Below, one piece after another: positions 11,713 to 23,477 of a stretch of 64,000 bases of DNA (position 1 is its first letter; each line of letters starts with the position of its first letter). The notes below the pieces were generated by a model. The model searched no databases. It was given only the letters and a program-made list of their open reading frames with translations, and was not told the origin of the DNA. The position numbers were made by a program, and so were the translations under genes. Source of the stretch: Rehmannia glutinosa (taxonomy: Eukaryota > Streptophyta > Magnoliopsida > Lamiales > Orobanchaceae); NCBI GenBank assembly GCA_016081115.2, contig CM071926.1, positions 14,335,971 to 14,399,970 of the forward strand, written 5' to 3'.

Positions 11713-12518
11713 TTTTTTTTCGTTTTGAGTACAAATCTGGAGAGATGAGGAAGCTAAGTAGGAATCGAACCCAGACACATCTCTAAGTTCTACAAACCAA
11801 AGCCGGTCCTAGGTTTCGAGAGGCCTGGAGCAAAAAAAACAATAATGGGAGCCCTTGTGTTTACGCAAAAAAAATAAAAATAACAATAAAAATAATATTA
11901 CAAATATAATTTCATTGATTTAACATATAAAATACTTATTTTAGTAGTAAAAAGTTATCATACTCCAACTTTAATATTTTGATCTCATTAAAACAAAGTT
12001 ACAAAAAAGATCGTTTAATATAATTTACCATAAGAGAAAAGACAAAAAAAAAAAACTATTAATGAATTAGCTATGAAAAATTGATATTCTTGCATTTTTA
12101 TCTACAACCCATCAATCAATCTTTCATAACCAATTAATTACTGAAATTTACTCTCAATTAAAATCAAAGACAATGCTAAGTTTTTATTTTTTGTTTTTCA
12201 AAAAAAAAAAGAAAGAAAGCAAGAAAAACACAATAGTTAGAAATAGAAAAGGCAAAAAATAAATTCATTTTTGCAATTGTCAAGACACTCATAACCTCCA
12301 AAGTATAAAACAAAGCTCCTACCAATCTACCACCTTAAACTTCAAGTATTTACTTCAACCTCTCTAAATATATAACTGAAAAATATATACACATATATAA
12401 AAAAAAACTCCGTGGCCCTTGCCGGAGGGGGCCCCTGTGCGGTGGCACCACCTGCACCGCTCTAGGGCCGCCCCTGCTTCAAAGACCCTCCATTAGGCTA
12501 TCAAGCGATTCCCGTCAC
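11713..12518 (-). mobile_element. Short tRNA-related SINE, split by a hAT element
   Basis: On the minus strand, after removing 11798-12476 and one copy of its target duplication, a tRNA-like head of about 119 bp is left. It has box A TAGCCTAATGG (12492-12502), box B GGGTTCGATTCC (11761-11772) and a 3' A-run (the T-run at 11711-11720 on the + strand). The flanks GTCCGAATTCTT (11701-11712) and GTCTGAATTCTT (12519-12530) are a 12-bp target duplication with one mismatch, typical of LINE-driven SINE insertion. Confidence 0.75.
11798..12476. mobile_element. hAT-type non-autonomous element inside the SINE
   Basis: The ends are imperfect inverted repeats: CAAAGCCGGTCCTAGG on the left and, read inverted, CAGGGGCGGCCCTAGAG on the right. 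The flanking 8-mers CTACAAAC and CTTCAAAG match at six of eight positions, consistent with an aged 8-bp duplication. The interior is AT-rich with no transposase. It sits between box A and box B of the host SINE. Confidence 0.6.
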
Positions 12519-12530
12519 GTCTGAATTCTT

Positions 12531-13312
12531 AATAAATGGATATATATATCGAAATTTGTGTGTCTAATTAATTTGCCACTATAATGTTGCCTAAGTTCTA
12601 AATATTGTTTCTAAATTTATGCCATTATGCATATATACATTACTACAAGAACAAAAAGTGGAATTGTACTCTTGTCTATTGTTAAATTAAAAGCTAGCAA
12701 CAAACTTTATTAATTTGTAGGACAAAATTCGCTTCACTTTGCCTCATCTTCATCATTATTTTGCCCAATCTTTCCGTAAGGTCCATCTTAATTTAGTGTA
12801 AAGAGAGAGAGAGGAGCGTAACTATATAAGAATTTTTTTTCATGGGTCCCTCTTTTTGGGATGAAAAGCGTTATTGCACTTTTGTGATTGGAAGTTATTG
12901 ACAATGTAATGCACAAACAACAAAGAACTTAAACTCGCACTTACTAGAAATTTAAAGCAACATTGCTTTGTCTTTCCTTTCCGAAAGTGTGTTTAATTTG
13001 CTTAATTAACTTGTCCCAATCAGGCAAATTTTCGTTTGACGAGCCTACTGCCACACAAGTGATATCAGCCCGAATCTTCTATTTCATACTATGTTTTGGA
13101 ATTTTCAATAGAGTAAGTGAATGTCATGTGTATATAATAATTAAGACATCGTCTTATACACGTAACATTGATACGGTGAATTGAAACACAAAATGAAACG
13201 TGATAGGAAATAGAAGATCTCAAATAAAATAATATACCCCCCTCAATTTTTTTCATATAATTTGATTAAATTATAAAATCCTAGATTAAAATTGAAAAGT
13301 AGAAGTCTTTTA
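12531..13312. other. Intergenic, no gene seen
   Basis: AT-rich spacer; no supported feature. A 73-codon open frame at 12963-13184 has no recognisable domain. Confidence 0.4.
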
Positions 13313-13320
13313 TGTATTTA

Positions 13321-13826
13321 TAGGGCTGCAAATGAATCGAGCCGCTCGTGAATTATTCGGAGTTCGATTCGATAAAAGCTCGTTCGAGTTCGTTTAATGA
13401 GACTCGTTAAAATAAACGAACCAAACTCAAACTTAGAGATATTACATTCGTTAGCTCGTGAATAGGCTCGATAGTAAGCTCGTATAAATTAAACTAATAA
13501 TTTAACTTTAATTTTAATTTTTCATGTTTTTACTTATGATAATATAAAAGTATTTCAATAAATTTACTTGTTTGAGTAAAATTATAAGTTTTAATAAATA
13601 TATTATGTGTTTTAGATATATATAATTTTATTTTTGTAATAAATTGAAGAATAATTTAATTTATAATTAATATTTACTAAATTTGTTTAGGCTCGATTAA
13701 GCTCAAAAAAGTTCGTGAGTCATCAACATGTTCGATAAATTCAGGTTCGAGTTCGAGTCGATAATAAACGAGTCAAACTCAAACACTCAAAAGCTGTTTC
13801 GGTTGGTTCGGTTTGCAGCAACCCTA
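13321..13826. mobile_element. hAT-type MITE with perfect 8-bp target duplication
   Basis: Left end TAGGGCTGCAAATGAATCGAG; right end, read inverted, TAGGGTTGCTGCAAACCGAACC. The 8-mer TGTATTTA lies directly outside both ends (13313-13320 and 13827-13834). Subterminal GAGCTCG/GTTCGAGTTCG words are repeated on both sides around an AT-rich core. No coding capacity. Confidence 0.88.
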
Positions 13827-13834
13827 TGTATTTA

Positions 13835-15025
13835 TGTGATCACCCTCCTCGTGTCACATTAATTTTTAAATATACATGATTTTATATAGCAAAAAATTAT
13901 TTTCTTAAAAATAAAACATTATTTCCAAATGTTACGTAATTAATCAAAAGAGATGTCCCAAATGTATAATAACAAAATTTTGTGTGTAATATCAATGCCC
14001 ACTAATTAATGGAGTTCATTTAGTGACAGAAAAATCTTGTTTTGTCACAAAAATATTTTTCATAAATATTGTTGTTAATTAAAATCATTATTTGCGGTAT
14101 TTTGTTTTCACTAAATTATGTATTTCTGTTAATTTCGAAGTTAATATGTTCGCAATTCGTGCTACAATAGATATATAGGAGCTCTCTTATGGAATTTTGT
14201 CTTTTCAATTGACTTTTAATTATTTCTGTATAGTGATACGTTGACAGGTTTTGAGACAATTTATTTTAATTCTGGTGTGGTGATTACCCTTAATTTCAAA
14301 TTCTAAAGCTAAACTTTGTATTTGAGAAACAAATAAAAGTTGAAACTTTTCCAATCTATTTTTCTTTTCTAACTTTTGTTTTTGTCATCTGCGTACGTTC
14401 ACTTCCTTTTTTACGTTTCTTTTGGTTCTTTTCTTAGTTCACTTTCTCCCTTTGAAATTAAGATCAGAAAGAATATGACTGGATTCTATGAACAACATAT
14501 ATATACACACACACATAGTGAAATCAACTGCGTAGCCAGCCGGTTCGGTTATTCCTAGCCCAAAAATCCCCCCCTTCCCCAACTCAACTATTTTTTCCCC
14601 TTAAAATAATTTATAATTTTTATTTTTTTTCCTACAGAAAAAACGCGAAAAAAAAAAAAAGGCCAAAGCAGGGATCCTACAAAACCACACACACTAGCTA
14701 ATACATAATATATATCATAAAAACATATTTTTCTCTTAAAAAGGGTAAGTTATTTCTAAAACTATATTAATGAAGAAAATCCAAGATCAAGATGACGCCT
14801 AGAGTCATTTAAATTTGTTTTCCCTTTCATAATTCTCCAAGAATTTTTTTATATGTTTTTTTTTATAATTTTTGAAGAATTGTAGGAAAATTAGTACTTG
14901 CATAATTAAGAATAAAATGATTACCTAGAGCCCAACATACCCAAGCACTCCAAGCTCCTAATCACATTGAAAGTAAGTATTATCATAACCTCATTAAAAA
15001 TTTATAGTTGAATTAATGATAATTA
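13835..15025. other. Intergenic, no gene seen
   Basis: AT-rich spacer with homopolymer runs near 14630-14660. No supported gene, RNA or bounded repeat. Confidence 0.4.
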
Positions 15026-15260
15026 GAGCTGTCAATTTTGGCGGCCCCCGATAAAAAGATTGGGCTAAGCTCTATATTTAGAGGCCCAAAATAAGTCGTG
15101 TCTTTTGGCCCGGCCCACTAGGCCCGAAAAACCAAGCCGATTGGGTTGGCCCGATTTTTTAGTGTATTTTTGTGGGTTGGGCAGTTTCGGTTCCAAAAAT
15201 AAAGACCCGATCATTGTTTGGCCCGTATCGCCCAATTTTTGTCCGCCCCGCCCGTATAAT
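15026..15260. repeat. hAT-type MITE fragment
   Basis: Begins TAGAGCTGTCAATTTTGGCGG and is rich in GGCCCG/CCCGAT words, like the subterminal part of a hAT MITE family. A matching right end (TTGACAGCTCTA) is absent, so this is a truncated copy ending near the GCCCGTATAATT at 15250-15260. Confidence 0.5.
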
Positions 15261-15718
15261 TAACAATCTCTTAATCCTTAATGAATACCACACAAAAAGG
15301 CCCACGTGTTCTAATCCCAAAATTAGGGACACTTGGCATATTCCTATTCGTGGAACGTACGCGCTAATTGATATGATGATCTATTGAATTCTACATAAAG
15401 AAGGAGATTAATTATAGCAATATATATTAAGCCTCCACCTCACACCATTTATGGATCAATCTCCTTGGGAACTTGGGCCTCACCAAGCTCCACCCTCGCA
15501 CTAACCTTTCTTGGACACAATCATCATGTTGCACCTTATATATGCTTATCATGCATATATGTTGAACTTTCAAGTAGGCATTTGAAATTATTTCATGGTT
15601 AGGATTTGCTACATATGAATATTTCATCTAATTGTATTGAATCAAGAAAATATCATATATATAATGCAAAAAACGGAGAACGAAATATTACGGTTTCTTA
15701 GGTTGGCTGATAAAAAAT
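15261..15718. other. Intergenic, no gene seen
   Basis: No supported feature; the short minus-strand frame at 15427-15627 has no domain. Confidence 0.4.
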
Positions 15719-15940
15719 AGGAATAATTACAAAAACCACCCCTGATATTCAACTTAATTACACGAGTTATATTTCAAAATTACAAATAACTTATTGAGAT
15801 TTGTATTTATCTAACAAATACTCTCTCTCGAGAATGCATGAATGGGACAATTTGTAAGATTAAAACTAACGTCAATAGGTTTTTTTGTAATTTTAAAAGA
15901 TAATCAGGTTAAACCTCAAGGTAATTTTTGTAATTAACAC
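15719..15940. repeat. Fold-back MITE, family M1, copy C
   Basis: Termini AGGAATAATTAC and GTAATTAACAC, slightly diverged from the family. Flanks TAAAAAAT and TAAAAATT match at seven of eight bases. Confidence 0.65.
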
Positions 15941-17180
15941 TAAAAATTATCACCATGAAAGAATATATTGGAGAAATGGACTATGCTTATGAAAGATATA
16001 TAATTAAGCTACAAAATAGATGTTCATTAAGATATATACGTGGGGAAGCTCAATAGGAGCCCATCTAGGCCAATAGCATTGATTTATTCCCCCATAATTT
16101 AGCTAAGTATTGAATGATCAAAATGATAGCATATCTCTTCTACTTTAATGAATGCCCTACCATCTTTGAAGCTCAAATGATTCTTATGCAATCTCTTGCT
16201 TTTCTTATTGTTAGCCATTTTGAGAGGCTCCTCCAAAAATGATTATCATTCTCATATATCAAATCAATATTCAGCTTCATGATGCATTTCCAAGCTCCTT
16301 TCTTTTTCATAGTCGATGAGCACAAAATCGTAAAATAAGGGTACCCCATATATCATTAGAAAGACCATGCAAGTACAAGGGCTCGCCTTTTGTGTTTCTT
16401 ACATTTTTTACACCGATCATGAAAATAAGCAAGTAAAAGTATAAAGAAGTACTGCATTCAAATTCGTCATTAGGGCATTTGGCTCCGTTAATGAGTACTT
16501 TTGAACAAAATTTTGGGCATCTTGGACCATCACAAAATTAACATCCAATGATCTTGTTAAGTAATAGTACTTGGAAATCTTTGACATATGACTAATAAAT
16601 GTGTTAATTACACGATAAATCTAGAGATTGGGAAAATGACAAATTTCATTTAAGACATAATTATGAAAAGAAAGCTAATGGGAACATAGTGTAAATTGTA
16701 ATATATGTTGTGGATTTTTCTTGTAAGAAAAAAAATGGCTTTTTATTATATTTTTTAAAATTTGAAAAGTTGAAGAAATGAGGGGGAGAAAATAGCAAGC
16801 TTTTGCATAGGGTTCCATTGAAATATATAGTTAGTCCTTTGTATATTTACAGTATTTAAATTTGAAGGCTGTCTTTGTGGGACAAACCACCACCGACCTT
16901 TCACTCTTGCAGTTCCGCCACTAAATCTTACACAATTCCCTTTTCATGTGCTTGCTCAGATTCCCTCTTTCAAAAGCATAGCATGTTTTTACATCGTAAC
17001 TCATATACATGATCAATTTAATTACTTACTAATAGTTTTGAACTTAGTTTTTTTCAAATGAAAAACAGAGTTTAAAACTTTGGGCATTTCATTGGATTTA
17101 CATACCTTAACATTCGATTCTAGATATTGATCGCTATGAAAAAAGAGAATTTACATTATATCAAGTTATCAACTATTTCA
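15941..17180. other. Intergenic, no gene seen
   Basis: AT-rich spacer; nothing coding or repeated that I can bound. Confidence 0.4.
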
Positions 17181-17188
17181 TAATGAAT

Positions 17189-17423
17189 AGGGATAATTAC
17201 CAAACCCCTAGAGGTTTGGGTTTTATAAAAATAAATTTAAATGGGTAACTATAATATTTCTATAAAAGTTTGAAATGTGTTAATTTGCATAGGAATAGAG
17301 AAAATGTAAGATGAAATCAAATCTGATTATTGGATTTTTATAATTTTCAAAAATCTCTGAATTTTATTGTAATTAGCCTGAATCTCGGGATTTTTTTTAT
17401 TTTTATATTTTTGTAATTTTCCC
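17189..17423. repeat. Fold-back MITE, family M1, copy D
   Basis: Termini AGGGATAATTAC and GTAATTTTCCC. Flanking 8-mers TAATGAAT (17181-17188) and TAATGAAC (17424-17431) differ by one base. The interior carries the family words 'agaggtttggg' and 'ctgaatctcggga'. Confidence 0.75.
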
Positions 17424-17431
17424 TAATGAAC

Positions 17432-18256
17432 ATATACTAATGTCTGTTGAATGTAAAAACACGGAAATAGAATTCCATATATAGGATGAATAACAATGAT
17501 TAATACTTATGGAGGGTTCTTTCTCTTTTTCATTTTTCTTTTTTCTTTAGTATTGCTTGATTAATTGTATCAAAACAATGGCTCATCATTTTGGCGGGAT
17601 TTATCGCTCTCAAGAAATAAATTAAGGATTGAGATGACCATAAATATATTGCAGTTCTTTTGGCACATAGCTATAGCCATGGCTCCCACCATTTCATCAA
17701 TGGACTTCAAAAGACAAAAAGATGGACAAGACAAGTTATATAAGCAGCCCTTTCCTTTTCAGTCCACATGGACAAGGCATCCATTTTCGGCCGATGTGGA
17801 ATTGCACGGCATTTTCTATTCTAACTATTGTGTTCCAAATATCATCCTTGACGCACCTGGCATAGTCAGCAGCTGGGGCCAATCTAGCCCCGGTCCCCCT
17901 TTGTAATTTTTTTACTATGTAAATTTTTTTGAAGATTTTTTTAATTTAATATTAATATATTTTTTTCTTTTAGTTTTTTATCCTGTCTATCCCAATTTAG
18001 TGTGATCTACCACCCCTTTTTTTTTTTTTCCTGGCTCACATCATTGCTTACACGTCAAGTGTATTGATGATGTGGGAACCGGCTTCTTATTCCATTTTGT
18101 TGTTTCACTTCATATTCCACTACTTTGATGATCGACACGAATTTCTAGATAAATGTGATGTTGATTTTAGATGTCTATGCACGTGTCCACCCATCCACCA
18201 AATTAAAGTGGAAAAATGAAATCTGATTTCATTCAACTGATATAATTCTTGAGTCA
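17432..18256. other. Intergenic, unsupported 113-codon ORF
   Basis: A frame at 17565-17906 (+) is open for 113 codons but has no domain, no recognisable homology and ordinary AT-rich surroundings, so I do not call a gene. CTGGGGCCAATCTAGCCCCGG at 17873-17893 looks like a repeat end without a partner. Confidence 0.35.
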
Positions 18257-18264
18257 TAAATTAT

Positions 18265-18528
18265 AGGAATGATTATAAAAGTAACTTAGGAGGTTTGGGG
18301 TATTTACAAATATACCAAGAGAAATTTCAAAATTACGTAAATCGTGGCCCTAAGATTTGATTATATCTTAAATGTAAATGGAAGTAATTGTATTATTTCT
18401 ATAAATATGAAGAGATGTTTAAAGATAGTAAATTGTAAGGCGGAATAATCAACGCTCAGAGTTTGTAATTTTGAAACTTCTCTATATTTTTGTAAATACC
18501 CCAAACCTCAAGTTTTCTTAATCACCCT
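18265..18528. repeat. Fold-back MITE, family M1, copy E
   Basis: Termini AGGAATGATTATA and TTAATCACCCT. Flanks TAAATTAT (18257-18264) and TCAATTAT (18529-18536) match at seven of eight bases. The interior has inverted words 'ggtttggggtatttac' and 'gtaaataccccaaacc', a long internal fold-back. Confidence 0.75.
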
Positions 18529-18595
18529 TCAATTATATATGACAAATGCAACTAACAGTATGTATCTTGTGATAAATATGGTGAAATAATAAGAA

Positions 18596-18875
18596 AGGGA
18601 TAATTACATAAAAATCCCTCAAGTTCAAGCTAAATGCATAAAAATAGAAGTTTTGAAAATTACAAAAAAAAAAAAATCTTTTAAGGTTTGAATCCGTCTA
18701 AAAAGATCTCCTGCATAAGCATATATCAAAATATCACCTGATATCATAGCAATATTATAATTATACACTTATATTTAAGACATATTAAATTTGACGAGAT
18801 TTTTTGTAATTTTAAAACATTTCTAGATTTTTTTTCTAATTTACCCAAACCTCGTTTTGCTTTTTAAATTATCCC
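18596..18875. repeat. Fold-back MITE, family M1, copy F
   Basis: Termini AGGGATAATTAC and AAATTATCCC. It lies only 60 bp from copy E in the same orientation of terms. The target duplication has decayed. Confidence 0.7.
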
Positions 18876-19977
18876 TAAAAAATATATCTCCTAGAAAAAG
18901 GAGTCTTGGATCCTATATGCTACATGAGTAGCCTAGGCCGGTAGATCAATTATCTCCAACAAGACTTACATGAAAAGTGAAATGGGTGCTAATTCAAAAA
19001 CATGGATTTTAATTCCACTATGAGAATGAGACTATTTTCATATAGTGGAGGGTCTGCCTAATTGATGAAACGTCTAATATTGTGAAGTAATATTTAACTT
19101 TAGCTTCCATTATTTGTCTTTGAATTTTATACCTTATTGGTTCGTCTAAGGCAATATACCCCACATACATACTATTTTCTTAGTTTCAAATTGCATGGTT
19201 TTGAACTTAGATAGAGACATATGGTTAGGTTTTGGGTCACTTTTCTATAAATTAAAGTTTAATTTTTCAATTGTCATCGTGTGACAAATCCAATAATAAA
19301 CTTGTATAAATTTAATGAACAATGAGAGTGAGCTCTTTGCGCTATTGGTGCCAATTAAGGTGATCAATTAGTTCATGTTATTGTATTGTATGAAATGGGA
19401 TAGAGTGAATTAAGATTGAAAAATAATTTATTAACAACAAATAGTCACAAATCAACAGAAAGCAACGAAGAAATTTCTTATTATTTTTCATTTTTTATAC
19501 TTATTCTGCTTCAATTTAGAAAATAATCGACAATATTAAAGTTTTCTTGATTTTGCCTCAGAGAGCACATTGAACTGTAGTCACCTGCATTTCTGATGCA
19601 TGTTTGGGGTAAACGTAAATATTGTAACAACATTTTATGTAGAATAAAGAATTTTTAATGAGTGAAGTAATATAATTATCCAAACAACCAGGGTGCATTT
19701 TTAAATATTTTAAACCTTTGTTGAACTAAAATTTAATAAATTAATTATAAAACAAATTCTGACATCCTTGTATTAATCATGCTTAAGTTCCGGAGTATTT
19801 TTTTTTTCTTACGCGGCAGACAAGATTGTTGACTTTCACAAAAAAGCCATATTTTCTCCAACAATAAAACTCAGAGTAAAAATGTTTTTTTTTTTATTAC
19901 AAAAACAATCACAAACGATATTCGTTTATTCCTATTTCTTACACCGAAGGGCAAGATGGTAAATATATCTGAAACAC
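18876..19977. other. Intergenic, no gene seen
   Basis: AT-rich spacer without supported genes. Confidence 0.4.
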
Positions 19978-19985
19978 AAATTAAT

Positions 19986-20642
19986 TAGGGGTGTCAATTT
20001 CAAACCCGACACGCAAACCGATACTTAACCTAACACAAAATTAATGGGTATGGGTCCAAGCTTCGTGGGTCCTGGCCGAGAATGGGTCGAACCCGAATAA
20101 CTCCGCCAATTAAACAGGGTTCGCGTCAACCTACTATGACCCATTTAACCCGTCCAACCCGTTTGTGAATTTAAAAGAATATTAAATAAATAATTAATTG
20201 TAAGAAAAAACAACAAACAAGACATGTTATTTAATCTTAAATGATAAAACCTCCTTATATGTATTTGTTATTATTATGCATGTCTTTTTGAATATTGTCC
20301 TTAAAATATTATTAGTATGTTATGTTATTTATGTAATTATGTTATTTCTTTTTGTATGTTGTGAATTGTAATATTTTTTATTGATTGAATAGTGTAAGAC
20401 AATGATTGATTTTAAAAAATAAATTTATTCATTAAAACTATTAAATATTATATAAAAATAATTTTATTAGACGGGTTACGTGGGTCGGGTCCGGGTTATC
20501 TCGTGAAATAAGAGGGCGGGTCCGAGTTCAAGATTCTCGACACGAATAATTAAACAGCCGAGTCCGGCCGGGTTTGTTTTCGACACGCGAACTCGCGAAC
20601 CTGCACTCCACGAACCGGACCCAACCCGAATTGACACCCCTA
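19986..20642. mobile_element. hAT-type MITE with perfect 8-bp target duplication
   Basis: Ends TAGGGGTGTCAATTTCAAACCCG and, inverted, TAGGGGTGTCAATTCGGGTTGG. The duplication AAATTAAT sits at 19978-19985 and 20643-20650. The subterminal regions are rich in GACCC/GGGTC words; the AT-rich middle has no coding capacity. Confidence 0.92.
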
Positions 20643-20650
20643 AAATTAAT

Positions 20651-21047
20651 AGGAGCAAAAGATTTCAATTCACAATTTTATATGTTACAAATACAAATTT
20701 CGGGTGAGCCAAATTGTCAAGTCTTTCAATCCGTTGATTTTTTCTCCCTTTCCTCTTTTTGATGGTTTATTTGGAGGTTTTATTTCCAAAAAAATTCATC
20801 TATTTCCAAAAACTTATGTCATGATAATTGCTATTCAAAAATACATTAATATTTAATAAATTCTTCACTATTCACATAGAAAAAAAAGACAATTAATTAA
20901 TTGGTCGACATACATGAAAGAAATATTGATTTTGGATGAAGGTGGTAGATTATTGTAAGTCAAACTATAATTGTTATCGATGACATCAGTTTCTTGGATA
21001 CTTCTTAGTTACTGTGAATTTAAGCAAAAGTTTCAAATTTTATATTG

Positions 21048-21078
<31 letters not shown>

Positions 21079-21318
21079 AAAAATATCTGTATATAAAAGA
21101 ATATTCACACTGTATAAATAAGAAAGTTGTACCTGCCAAACTCTCAACGTTGAATTACCAAGACTTTACAAATGAACTACGATGTCTTGAATTTTATGCT
21201 CTTATTATAATTAGTTAAATATTGATAATTGTCTTGAATTTATTCTTATAATATGCTAATTTACGAATAGATATAATTAACTACTTCACTTGGATAAAAA
21301 ACAGAGACAGCGAGATGC
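20651..21318. other. Intergenic with (TA)n(TG)n microsatellite
   Basis: A TATATA...TGTGTG microsatellite lies at about 21046-21078. No gene is seen. Confidence 0.5.
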
Positions 21319-21439
21319 AAATTACCTCATTAACCTCGTCTATATCAAAATTACCATTTTAACCTCCACTCGCTTGAAATTACCAAAATACAAGGTCAAG
21401 ACGGTAAATTTGGCCTAGACGAGGCCAATGAGGTAATTT
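21319..21439. repeat. Small fold-back element with 23-bp inverted ends
   Basis: Left end AAATTACCTCATTAACCTCG at 21319 and right end, inverted, AAATTACCTCATTGGCCTCG. The 23-bp arms (21319-21341 and 21417-21439) differ at two positions. No target duplication is evident. The 75-bp interior is itself rich in 'aaattacc' words. Confidence 0.65.
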
Positions 21440-22544
21440 CCATATCAAAGAGAAAGATAGATGCGACCTACTTAGATTTCACTTGAATTTGTGTTGCCAC
21501 TTCAATTTCATGAAATTGAATGATCTCTGAAAAAAAAAAAAAAAAAAGAAACCCACCAATTCAAAATAAATGTAATTCACATCAAAAAATCTAAATCAAT
21601 TAAAATACGTCACTTGTGAGTTGTCCAAATTAATTAATTAGGGAAGACGTCATTGTTTATAAGTCAAGTTAACTACTCCTTTTATCACCAATTAGTTTTA
21701 TGATAACCTCACTTACGGTTTGGGCTTCCCATGATTGACTATCGAAGACGTTTCATGTGTGGGACCATACGAAGACCCTTGAATTTGACATTATTTATGA
21801 GTTATTTTCATATCAATAAATCCTTGTTTACGTTTTTTTCTCAATTTCTCCCTTTCAACCACAATTATGTCATGGATATCCCACTTTTCTTTTTGGCAAT
21901 CACTTAGTTATCAGACTCCACAATTAGTGGATAAAAAAGCACATAAGTTTTTGACTCTTGATCCTCTACTTTCAAAATCATCAAGTTCAAGATAAAGCAA
22001 AAATGGAAAATATATAATGAAAAATCCAATTGTGCAAAAGAGAAAAATGAAAATAAGAAAGTAGGAAATTGTAATTCAAATTTAGTTATAACAAATTGAT
22101 GAATGGTCAGAACCAGGCTGGCCAGTGACCAAAACTTGTGAGATCAAAGTAATCCGACCATTCTTTTTATCACGTGGCTTGCACCGGCCTTAACACCTAT
22201 TGCAGAGTAATTTGAAATCGCATATCCATAGACCATATATTCATTTTTTCTCATCTGGTTACATATCATGTGATTTAGTTACCAAAATACTCCCAAAAGT
22301 TTTAACGTTCAACTGAGTTTCAAACTACCTAATCTTGAAAAAGGAAATGTATATATAGTAACATTTCTAAGAATACAAATCACAAGGGTTGTGCTTTGAG
22401 GCATTTGGGCATTGCTTCGGATTCGATCTCATATAAGTGTATATCTCTTTTTCTAATGTACCATTTTTTTCATTCTACCCCCTCAAAAAAAATGTATCAC
22501 AAAAGATCCCATATATATACTTGATTCAATTAAAGCACTCTAAT
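21440..22544. other. Intergenic, left flank of the nested gypsy block
   Basis: AT-rich; no gene seen. The last five bases, CTAAT, are the left target duplication of the gypsy element. Confidence 0.45.
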
Positions 22545-23430
22545 TGATAAGGGTAAAATATGGTGCAGGTTGACTTGACAGGCTCAAAGATTGGGCCGAT
22601 CTGTTAAGCATGGAGCATTGAGCTGGTCTGATGAGGCTCATAGCATTGGGCCGACCTGATAAGTGCTCATGAACATCGGGCCGACGATAAGGCTCATGAG
22701 CATTGGGTCGACCTATTAAGCCCATAAACGTTGGGCCGACATGATAGACTATGTGTTAGTCCGACCTCTTAAGCCCTGGGCACGATTGACTGTCCATAGT
22801 AGTCAACCGATCTGTGTAAAGCCTAGCTTATGGGTCGACCGATAAGCCCCGAGCATAGGGTTGAACTAATAACACTTGTTGTATTGGGCCGATCTCTTGC
22901 CTCATATGCTCAAAGATGAATTGTTATACTTTAAAGGCATATTTGGTCTGGTGCATTCTAAAGGAACCTCGGGGACATGGGAAAAGAGGCTGAACTGGGG
23001 TTCAGCTCGGCCCAAATCAGTGGGGCTCGCAGGGTGCCTTTGAGATTTCAAGGACTAAAATATTAAAACGTTGACCGATGTGACTCAGTCGGTTCGGGAT
23101 CGAGGCCTTGGCGGTAAAATTAGGGTTTTTAGGGGATCCAATCCTAATCTAATGATGACTCGACACCGAATCGAATGCAGATTCCGGATTTTACTAAAAC
23201 CCTAATCCAAGCTAAGGTATAAAAGGCCCAAGCCCAGTGTTCATTCTAACCTAATCTCATTTTATTATTACATTGCTTTTTCTCTTTCTTTGCCTTTTGC
23301 TTCTCTTCCAAGTCACCGACTTAATCATCGGAGAAGTACGCCGAGCCCCTCCTGGTCCCCCTGTGCGTGTTTCGTGGAGGAGCTTGTCTTGGAAGGTGAT
23401 CGCGAGAAGAGGTCTTTTTGGGAGCAACCA
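22545..23430 (+). repeat. Gypsy 5' LTR
   Basis: 886 bp, TG...CA ended. The first 250 bp hold a run of about six imperfect units of 35-40 bp built on GCTCATGAGCATTGGGCCGACC, so the upstream control region is repetitive. A TATA box TATAAAAGG lies at 23218-23226, giving an expected transcript start near 23250. Confidence 0.92.
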
Positions 23431-23432
23431 AG

Positions 23433-23450
23433 TGGCGCCGTCTGTGGGAA
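23433..23450 (+). promoter_or_regulatory. Gypsy primer binding site
   Basis: TGGCGCCGTCTGTGGGAA lies two bases inside the 5' LTR. It begins with the TGG complementary to a tRNA CCA end and is of the kind found in Tat-lineage elements. The exact tRNA is not assigned here. Confidence 0.8.
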
Positions 23451-23477
23451 AATTGAGCGGAGACGTGAGCTTGAGGT

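Noticed and set aside
17565..17906. 113-codon open frame on the + strand
   Set aside because: No domain, no recognisable relatives, located between two MITEs in AT-rich DNA; composition does not look coding.
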